Part shown: positions 7,354 to 12,533 of the stretch, piece after piece | How positions within the stretch are numbered: position 1 is the stretch's first letter | Layout: each line of letters opens with the position of its first letter | Source: Clostridiales bacterium | GTDB taxonomy: Bacteria; Bacillota; Clostridia; Saccharofermentanales; Saccharofermentanaceae | NCBI GenBank assembly: GCA_017612755.1 | Contig: JAGAFH010000042.1 | Location: 1-12,533 of the forward strand | Direction: 5' to 3' | Length of the DNA stretch: 12,533 nucleotides | Position numbers and translations under genes: made by a program | The notes under the pieces: generated by a model | Databases searched by the model: none | The model's input: the letters and a program-made list of their open reading frames with translations, nothing else | Told to the model about the DNA's origin: nothing

Positions 7354-7405
7354 TCATTCCCAAATTTGAGAATCAAAACCGGCTTTTTTGAGAATAATCA
7401 GAATA

Positions 7406-7445
7406 ATTCCCGAAAACCCTCCAAAAAGGCGGAGTTTTCGGGAAT
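7406..7445. terminator. Strong hairpin between convergent acyltransferase genes
   Basis: Arms 7406-7417 (ATTCCCGAAAAC) and 7434-7445 (GTTTTCGGGAAT) are perfectly complementary over 12 bases. An inner TCC/GGA pairing can extend the stem around an A-rich loop. The hairpin fills the 96-base gap between two convergent genes and starts four bases after the stop of the minus-strand gene. Read on the plus strand it is followed by CCTTTTAG; on the minus strand by a moderately T-rich stretch. It probably ends transcription in both directions. Confidence 0.75.
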
Positions 7446-7449
7446 CCTT

Positions 7450-8412
7450 TTAGTTTCTGATAATAGCTTTCTTGATATTCGAATATAGATATGCGAAGAA
7501 TGCGGTTATGACAAATATACATACCGGCGGGAATCTTCCGAAAAATCCGTCATTTCCCGTAACTGCCATAAGATGCATCACAAAGATATGCATTATATAG
7601 ATGGGAAGGGAGCAGTCCCTGCCCAGCTTTTCCGCAAAAGTATCCTTCCCGATATCCGGATACTTAAGGCACAGAAGCAGCATCACAAATGTCAGGAATT
7701 CACAGCTTATGAAAGGCACACCTGTTCCCTGCTTATAAGTATTCAGCTCAACAATTGCCGTATAAGCCAGAACCGCAAAAGAGATCCAAAGTACCGGCTT
7801 TAAGTACTTTATATCCAGTATCTTCTCTTTATATCTGGATACCAGCATACCGGTCATGGTGTATCCCATTCCTACTAATATGGCATTTCGAAGCTGAACC
7901 GGACTTCCTATCTCCAGATGGGACAGGATCACATATAATGCGATCAGGACAGGTCCCGCGAATAATGCCGGCTTTAAGATCTTAAGCTTGTTAAGAAGCA
8001 TCATGATGAGAAGGGCGTAAAGAAGAGATCCCAGGAACCACAGATGCTCCGAGAAGGGAGAGAAATTATAAAGCAGAAGTTCTTTAACAGCTTCCGGAGT
8101 AAAGAACTCCTTCATCCCTTTAAAGGATCCTTCGGATATCCTCAGAAAGATAGCCAGATATGCTCCGTAGAATGCTTTTGCGGCTATATAAAGTATTCCG
8201 ATCCTCTTGGCCTGCTTCTTAAGCCTCTTCATCATCTCATCCGTATCTTCCCGGAAAAGGAAGTATCCGCAGACTGCGAAGAAGAAAGGGACTGCCGTCT
8301 TACCGTAAGTGATGAAGACCTGACCGGCCCTTCCTTCGAAGGGCCAGTGGATGGTCACCACCAGAAATGCCATCAGGATCCTCATTACATCGATGGAATG
8401 ATTCCTGGTCAT
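7450..8412 (-). CDS. Acyltransferase-3 family membrane protein (short form)
   Basis: This is a 320-residue integral membrane acyltransferase. The R-X10-H motif is intact and near the N-terminus (R11 and H22, within M-R-I-L-M-A-F-L-V-V-T-I-H-W), followed by V-P-F-F-F-A-V-C-G-Y-F-L and, near the end, L-P-I-Y-I-M-H-I-F-V-M-H. It lacks the W-F-x-G-E-W-W motif of the other three, so it belongs to a different branch of the family. The frame is open to a TTG at 8487, but the ATG at 8412 is chosen: AGGAGA lies six bases upstream and the family N-terminus begins right after it. It starts one base after the stop of the upstream acyltransferase, so the two are translationally coupled. Donor and acceptor are unknown. 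Confidence 0.88.
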   Translation of the reverse strand: MTRNHSIDVMRILMAFLVVTIHWPFEGRAGQVFITYGKTAVPFFFAVCGYFLFREDTDEMMKRLKKQAKRIGILYIAAKAFYGAYLAIFLRISEGSFKGMKEFFTPEAVKELLLYNFSPFSEHLWFLGSLLYALLIMMLLNKLKILKPALFAGPVLIALYVILSHLEIGSPVQLRNAILVGMGYTMTGMLVSRYKEKILDIKYLKPVLWISFAVLAYTAIVELNTYKQGTGVPFISCEFLTFVMLLLCLKYPDIGKDTFAEKLGRDCSLPIYIMHIFVMHLMAVTGNDGFFGRFPPVCIFVITAFFAYLYSNIKKAIIRN

Positions 8413-8413
8413 A

Positions 8414-9586
8414 TCAGCTCTCCTTTTTCTTAAGAAGAAGCTTGATGATGTACTTGTCCAGGCCGTGTAAGACCGTGGCGAGTCCAACAGAAAGAAGGAT
8501 CGTCAGCAGGATGTACATGCTTGCGCTCCTGACCGGGAAGACGGATCCGTCAGCAAGTCCGATAAGGAAGAGATTATGGATAAGATAAAGTTCGATAGCG
8601 ATAGATCCCAGGAACTTGAGGACCGGGTTTCCGAACCTGACCTTCATCATGAGAAGGATAAGGAAACAGACGAATACGATGATCCAGGGAAGCTGATACA
8701 AAAGGCAGTGGAACTTGTCCCCATAGGCGGGATCCACACCGGGGATCTCACTCCAGTAGGACCAGGTCGCAAGGGCATAGCTGGTCTGGATGCCCAGAAG
8801 ACCCGTAAGAACAGCAGTAGCGGTAAGGAAGATATAATAACCCTTTCTTGCGATCTTACGAAGTGTCTCGGAATGCTTTGAAACGATGATGCCCAGAACG
8901 AACAGGAATGAGGAGTTATACCACCACTCACCCTGGAACCAGTATCTGCAGGAGTAATCTTCCCCGTGAGCTAGAAGAAGGCTTCCCGTCATCATAAGAA
9001 GGACGAATACTGCCATAACGGCTGTAGCAACTGTCCTGTTCTTTATGAACTTATAGATAAAGAAGAAAGCCAGATAGAGGATGGCGATCTCCACTATATA
9101 CCACATGTGGGAATTGAGAAGAGTCCAGCCTGAGATGACTGCCAGAAGCTCAAGGCCCTTAAACTTCATACCGCTGATGCAGGCTGCTGCCACAAAGACC
9201 AGGATGCATACATAGAAAGGGATCAGGATGGTCACGAGACGCTTCCTGAGAAATCCCTTAAGATAGTTCTCCTTTGTCTTAAGGCTGGTATAAAGTCCGT
9301 AGCCTGAGAAGAAAAAGAATACGCCTACAAAAAGTACGCCCAGCTCTGAGAAGAATCCCAGAACGCCCGCCCTTTCTTCCAGGGCCTGGGACAGATGGTG
9401 GATTATTATGGCCACTGCACAAAATCCCTGGATGGCTTTAGATGTCTCAAGGGATAAAGGCTCCTCCTGCCACTGTCCGATACCGGATACCTTGACACCT
9501 GTAAACAGCAGCAGGATAAGTGCAGCAAGTATCAGGAACAGGGGAAATTCAAATGATGTTATGCTGGAAAAGACCGACAGATACAT
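8414..9586 (-). CDS. Acyltransferase-3 family membrane protein
   Basis: This encodes a 390-residue polytopic acyltransferase-type protein, paralogous to those starting at 5609 and 6190. Motifs seen are Q-G-F-C-A-V-A-I-I-I-H-H (His63, His64), F-F-F-F-S-G-Y-G-L (90-98), Y-L-K-G-F-L-R-K-R before P123-F-Y, W-F-Q-G-E-W-W-Y-N (216-224) and a C-terminal Y-L-I-H-N-L. The family R-X10-H pair is half kept: His64 is present but Q53 replaces the Arg. The ATG has an ideal AGGAGG six bases upstream. It is first in a two-gene operon with the short acyltransferase one base downstream. The 175-base upstream region contains the 18-base element also found before the acyltransferase at 5609, so the two operons may respond to the same regulator. 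Confidence 0.88.
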   Translation of the reverse strand: MYLSVFSSITSFEFPLFLILAALILLLFTGVKVSGIGQWQEEPLSLETSKAIQGFCAVAIIIHHLSQALEERAGVLGFFSELGVLFVGVFFFFSGYGLYTSLKTKENYLKGFLRKRLVTILIPFYVCILVFVAAACISGMKFKGLELLAVISGWTLLNSHMWYIVEIAILYLAFFFIYKFIKNRTVATAVMAVFVLLMMTGSLLLAHGEDYSCRYWFQGEWWYNSSFLFVLGIIVSKHSETLRKIARKGYYIFLTATAVLTGLLGIQTSYALATWSYWSEIPGVDPAYGDKFHCLLYQLPWIIVFVCFLILLMMKVRFGNPVLKFLGSIAIELYLIHNLFLIGLADGSVFPVRSASMYILLTILLSVGLATVLHGLDKYIIKLLLKKKES

Positions 9587-9610
9587 GTTATACCTCCTGA
9601 AATATTAGAT

Positions 9611-9633
9611 CCTGATCCCACACTAACATCAGG
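9611..9633. other. Small hairpin in the leader of the acyltransferase operon
   Basis: CCTGAT (9611-9616) pairs with ATCAGG (9628-9633) across an 11-base loop, about 25 bases upstream of the acyltransferase start at 9586. It is short and lies between the shared 18-base element and the ribosome-binding site. A role is uncertain. Confidence 0.3.
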
Positions 9634-9645
9634 GGCTCTGTCCAT

Positions 9646-9663
9646 CAACCGACCGTTGGTAGA
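9646..9663. promoter_or_regulatory. Shared 18-base element, copy 2
   Basis: The plus strand reads CAACCGACCGTTGGTAGA, 16 of 18 identical to 5686-5703. This copy has a better inverted repeat: CAACCG and CGTTG arms around a central A, with one mismatched pair. It lies 59 bases upstream of the acyltransferase start at 9586. The -10 box seen beside copy 1 is not conserved here, so it is more likely an operator than a core promoter. Next to it an imperfect inverted repeat (9669-9688, GGTAAACC and GGTTTATCC around ACA) may also be regulatory. Confidence 0.5.
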
Positions 9664-9686
9664 ACAGAGGTAAACCACAGGTTTAT

Positions 9687-9724
9687 CCCAATGAAAATGA
9701 CCGGTGGAAGTGAAATTCCACCGG
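9687..9724 (-). terminator. Rho-independent terminator of the monosaccharide ABC operon
   Basis: CCGGTGGAA (9701-9709) and TTCCACCGG (9716-9724) form a perfect 9-base GC-rich stem with a 6-base loop. On the minus strand it is followed by TCATTTTCATT. It lies 37 bases after the stop codon of the last permease and should separate this operon from the acyltransferase operon downstream. Confidence 0.75.
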
Positions 9725-9761
9725 CCAACAAACCTTGGGGGTATTGGGGGATTGATAGGTC

Positions 9762-10937
9762 TTATTTTTTGTTGCTGTTCTTCTTTGTCCAGATGTCGAA
9801 GACAACTGCTGCCAGAAGAACGCCGCCTTTAACGACTTTCTGCCAGTTCTGGTCGATACCCATAAGGGACATTCCCAGATTGATGATACCGATCAGTGCA
9901 GCACCGATAGCCATACCTCCTACAGTACCTGCGCCGCCGTATGCGGATACGCCGCCGATGATACATGCTGAGATGGCATCCATCTCGAAGTTCTGGCCTG
10001 CAAAGGAGTTAGCCGCCTTAAATCTCGCTGTTACCATAAGGGATGCGATTACTGTAAGGATGGACATGTTAAGGTATGCAGCAAACATTACGATCTTGTT
10101 GTTGATACCGGAAAGACGCGCTGTCTCGCCATTACCGCCGACTGTCATGAAATGACGGCCGATAACGGTCTTCTCACATACGAAGTTGTAGATGAGCATG
10201 ATGGCAACTACCCAGACGAGTACAACGGGGATACCGCCGTCAAGAGCAAACATATAGGTAAGAAGTCCGATGATCGCCGCCTCGAAGATGCTCTTGGCAA
10301 TAACATAGCTCTGAGGCTCAGCCTCATATCCCTTCTTTACCTTGTTGGCTCTGGATCTGAAGTTCATCACGATAACCAGAACGATAGAGACAACTCCCAC
10401 GATCAGGCAGGGAATATTGAAAGTTCCGGAGGGGGACTTAAGGACACTGCCTGAGAACATGTTCAGGAGAGGCTCGGGGAAATTGGAGATAGCACTGGTG
10501 TCAGATACTTTGGTCAGGATCTCAGTACCTGCGCCACGGAATGCAAGATAACCTGCAAGGGTAGCGATCCAGGGAGGTATGTTAAGGAAAGCGATAAGAT
10601 ATCCGAGGATAACACCGTAAACGATACCTACTACCAGGACTATAAGAAGTGACAGAGGAGTGTTTACCTGATTGAGTACAGATACGACACCTGCAATGGC
10701 ACCGATGAAACATACGAAGGATCCTACTGAAAGATCGATGTTACCGCCTGTAAGCATGCACATCAGCATACCGGTACCGAGAACGAAAACGTATGCATTC
10801 TGGTTAATGAGGGATGTAAACTGTGCGGGATAGAAGATGCCGCCATGTGTCATTATCGCGAAAAAGATATAGATGATGAACATTACGATGATCATCGTAT
10901 TCTTTTTAAGAACGCTCTTTAAGCTATAGTTGTTCAC
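9762..10937 (-). CDS. mmsB: Multiple-monosaccharide ABC transporter permease, second copy (MmsB/GguB-like)
   Basis: This is a 391-residue permease of the PF02653 type. It belongs to the long form typical of MmsB/GguB/XylH rather than the shorter RbsC. Family features are L-T-G-G-N-I-D-L-S-V-G-S (62-73), the ATPase-contact loop G-R-H-F-M-T-V-G-G-N-G-E-T-A-R-L-S-G-I-N (260-279) and G-G-V-S-A-Y-G-G-A-G near the end. An extra hydrophilic loop (about 193-210) with additional helices accounts for the length. It would form the membrane channel for pentose or hexose uptake. The start is GTG with GGAGGGG seven bases upstream, inside the end of the preceding permease gene, and the two overlap by four bases (GTGA). 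It is clearly related to that upstream permease but diverged. Whether it pairs with it or handles another sugar is unknown. Confidence 0.9.
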   Translation of the reverse strand: MNNYSLKSVLKKNTMIIVMFIIYIFFAIMTHGGIFYPAQFTSLINQNAYVFVLGTGMLMCMLTGGNIDLSVGSFVCFIGAIAGVVSVLNQVNTPLSLLIVLVVGIVYGVILGYLIAFLNIPPWIATLAGYLAFRGAGTEILTKVSDTSAISNFPEPLLNMFSGSVLKSPSGTFNIPCLIVGVVSIVLVIVMNFRSRANKVKKGYEAEPQSYVIAKSIFEAAIIGLLTYMFALDGGIPVVLVWVVAIMLIYNFVCEKTVIGRHFMTVGGNGETARLSGINNKIVMFAAYLNMSILTVIASLMVTARFKAANSFAGQNFEMDAISACIIGGVSAYGGAGTVGGMAIGAALIGIINLGMSLMGIDQNWQKVVKGGVLLAAVVFDIWTKKNSNKK

Positions 10938-12169
10938 GCTTTGACCCCTCCCTTCTTCTTCATCTTCATTACTACGTCGAAGAATACTGCGAACAGAAGT
11001 ACGAGACCCTTAACGACGAGCTTGTAGTTGGAACTTGTTCCCATGATATCCATGCCCTGGTTGATGACACCCATCATGAGAGCTCCGATGATAACGCCGC
11101 CGATAGAACCGGTTCCGCCATATGCGGATGCGCCGCCGATGAAGCATGCTGCGATAGCATCCATCTCATAACCCATACCGTATGTAGGCTGGGCACCGAC
11201 ATAACGTGCGATGTTGAGGATACCTGCGAATCCTGCCAGGAGACCCATAAGGGTGTAAGCCTTGAACATTACCATCTTTGTGTTGATACCGGAAAGCCTT
11301 GTGGCCTTCTCGTTACCGCCTACGGCGTAAAGGTTACGGCCGAGGGTCGTCTTGGTGGTGATGTATGCGAAGATACCCAGGATCAGTCCGATCCAGATAA
11401 ATGCTGTAGGGATACCCTTGTAGCAGGAAAGCTTATAGAAGAGCCATACGATAGCAGCGCAGATGATGACTGTCTTGATGATCTCAGTTACAAGAGGCTG
11501 TACCTTGTAGTCATACTTCTTAAGATATGCACGGTGAAGGACCGTATAGACTGCGATGATGATGGCGAAGATGATACCTGCTGCCAGGCAGAACTTGTTC
11601 ATTACCGTTCCGTCAGCCGCCTTCATCTCAGGTCCGACAGCTGCAAAGAAATCGGGGATATAGCAGTCAGCGCCGCCGCCGAAGATCTTAAGATATGTAG
11701 TATCGTTTACAGCGTATGCATAACCGCCCATGATAACGTTTGAAAGTCCTCTGAATGCCAGCATGCCCGCCAGGGTAGCGATGAAAGGAGGAACCTTTAC
11801 AAAGGCGATCCAGAAGCCCTGCCACATACCGATCAGAAGTCCCATGACCAGCATAATGACAACTGCTACGGGCCAGGGAATGTTCTTGTCCATCATGACT
11901 GCTCCCACGCCGCCGGCAAAACAGACGACGGATCCTACGGCCAGGTCGATGTTACCGCCTGTGAGGATACAGAGGAGCATACCTGTTGCAAGGACGAAAA
12001 CGTATGCATTCTGTGCGATAAGGTTTGTAATGTTCTGTGAGTAGAGAGCTCTTCCGCCGGTTGCAAAATTGAAGAATATTACAACAGCTACGAGAGCTAT
12101 GAGCATCATGTACTTCCTGAAGAAGGCTGATGCTGAAAAAGTCGTAGTGTTCAGTTTATTCTCACTCAT
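10934..12169 (-). CDS. mmsB: Multiple-monosaccharide ABC transporter permease, first copy (MmsB/GguB-like)
   Basis: This is a 411-residue permease of the PF02653 family, long form. L-T-G-G-N-I-D-L-A-V-G-S lies at 69-80, the ATPase-contact loop G-R-N-L-Y-A-V-G-G-N-E-K-A-T-R-L-S-G-I-N at 277-296, and G-G-A-S-A-Y-G-G-T-G follows. The central hydrophilic stretch (about 160-195, with two Cys) is longer than in the second copy. The frame is open to a TTG at 12202, but the ATG at 12169 is right: AGGAGG lies seven bases upstream and it begins two bases after the ATPase stop, which suggests coupled translation. Together with the ATPase it imports monosaccharides from a periplasmic-type (lipoprotein) binding protein encoded beyond the window. 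The exact sugar cannot be inferred. Confidence 0.92.
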   Translation of the reverse strand: MSENKLNTTTFSASAFFRKYMMLIALVAVVIFFNFATGGRALYSQNITNLIAQNAYVFVLATGMLLCILTGGNIDLAVGSVVCFAGGVGAVMMDKNIPWPVAVVIMLVMGLLIGMWQGFWIAFVKVPPFIATLAGMLAFRGLSNVIMGGYAYAVNDTTYLKIFGGGADCYIPDFFAAVGPEMKAADGTVMNKFCLAAGIIFAIIIAVYTVLHRAYLKKYDYKVQPLVTEIIKTVIICAAIVWLFYKLSCYKGIPTAFIWIGLILGIFAYITTKTTLGRNLYAVGGNEKATRLSGINTKMVMFKAYTLMGLLAGFAGILNIARYVGAQPTYGMGYEMDAIAACFIGGASAYGGTGSIGGVIIGALMMGVINQGMDIMGTSSNYKLVVKGLVLLFAVFFDVVMKMKKKGGVKA

Positions 12170-12171
12170 GA

Positions 12172-12533
12172 TCAGTCCTCCTTCCCGGACTTGACTATGC
12201 AAGCCATGATGTTTTCCTGTGTTGCTTCGGAGGCTTTGATCTCTCCGACTATCTTTGCTTCGTTCATGATATAGATCCTGTCGCTCATACCGATGACCTC
12301 AGGGAGCTCTGAAGAGATCATGACAACTGATTTTCCTGCTGCAACAAGATTGTTGATAATGCAGTAGATCTCATATTTTGCTCCTACGTCGATACCTCTC
12401 GTAGGCTCATCGAAGATTAAGATGTCGCTGTTGCGGACAAGCCACTTTGCAATGACCACCTTCTGCTGGTTTCCGCCGGACAGGTTCATTACAAGCTGGT
12501 CGGATGAAGGTGTCTTGGTGTCAAGATCTTTAA
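12172..12533 (-). CDS. mmsA: Multiple-monosaccharide ABC transporter ATP-binding protein, C-terminal part (MmsA/GguA-like)
   Basis: Only the last 119 residues are in the window; the gene continues past the right edge, with the first complete codon at 12531. The fragment is the second nucleotide-binding domain of a duplicated sugar ATPase. It shows the ABC signature L-S-G-G-N-Q-Q-K (visible residues 17-24), Walker B and following D-E-P-T-R-G-I-D (41-48) and the switch region M-I-S-S-E-L-P-E-V (71-79), where Ser replaces the usual His, as is typical of RbsA/MglA/MmsA second domains. The ending K-S-G-K-E-D carries the ribosome-binding site for the next gene. It powers uptake through the permeases encoded downstream. 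The assignment to MmsA rather than RbsA rests on the long-form permeases beside it. Confidence 0.9.
   Translation of the reverse strand, partial: KDLDTKTPSSDQLVMNLSGGNQQKVVIAKWLVRNSDILIFDEPTRGIDVGAKYEIYCIINNLVAAGKSVVMISSELPEVIGMSDRIYIMNEAKIVGEIKASEATQENIMACIVKSGKED

Noticed and set aside
7356..7373. Near-palindrome just after the stop of the plus-strand acyltransferase
   Set aside because: The arms are AT-rich with one mismatch and no loop or T-run. The stronger hairpin at 7406-7445 explains termination, so a separate role is not supported.
8413..8487. N-terminal extension of the short acyltransferase from a TTG at 8487
   Set aside because: It would overlap the upstream gene by 74 bases and add a Ser/Thr/Arg-rich stretch not expected in the family. 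The ATG at 8412 has a well-spaced AGGAGA.
9620..9648. TTGATG and TAGTGT 17 bases apart as a promoter for the acyltransferase at 9586
   Set aside because: The -10 match is only half of the consensus and the pair overlaps the shared element. It is too weak to list as a promoter.
12170..12202. N-terminal extension of the first MmsB-like permease from a TTG at 12202
   Set aside because: The ATG at 12169 has AGGAGG seven bases upstream and sits right after the ATPase stop. The extension merely reads through the ATPase gene's end in another frame.

Overview
The window looks like chromosomal DNA from a gut- or rumen-type Bacillota, most likely a Lachnospiraceae relative. This is inferred from strong AGGAGG ribosome-binding sites, mixed ATG/GTG/TTG starts, moderate G+C and Clostridia-type sugar ABC transporters; the genus cannot be fixed from sequence alone. 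Coding density is very high. No gap exceeds about 175 bases, and no rRNA, tRNA, CRISPR array or intact mobile element is visible.

Left part (1-2350). A plus-strand MFS efflux-type transporter converges on, and overlaps by 8 bases, a minus-strand membrane-anchored metallophosphoesterase. Upstream of the phosphoesterase is a tandem pair of about 22-base repeats that may be the end of a lost insertion sequence.

Middle (2361-9664). This is a cluster of four acyltransferase-3 (PF01757-type) integral membrane proteins. One minus-strand operon carries an acyltransferase followed by two CUT1 (MalF/MalG-type) sugar permeases with overlapping ends, and no substrate-binding protein or ATPase nearby. 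Divergent from it, a small XRE-type regulator with a C-terminal membrane helix, apparently translated from an almost leaderless mRNA, precedes a second acyltransferase. A convergent minus-strand operon encodes two more acyltransferases and ends in a strong hairpin shared with the plus-strand unit. An 18-base element (CAAYCGACCGTTRGTAGA on the plus strand) lies upstream of both minus-strand acyltransferase operons, which suggests co-regulation. Three of the four acyltransferases are clear paralogues sharing a W-F-x-G-E-W-W motif, but they differ at the Arg/His pair thought to be catalytic in this family.

Right part (9687-12533). The 3' end of a minus-strand operon for a multiple-monosaccharide (ChvE-MmsAB/GguAB-type) ABC importer: the C-terminus of the ATPase (cut by the window edge), then two tandem, non-identical long-form permeases, closed by a rho-independent terminator.

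Taken together the region couples sugar uptake with what is probably O-acylation of extracellular or envelope glycans. That functional link is inferred from gene order and family membership. Nothing here is clearly a new system. The most interesting points are the acyltransferase cluster with its shared upstream element, the paralogue lacking the Arg/His pair, and the doubled permease.
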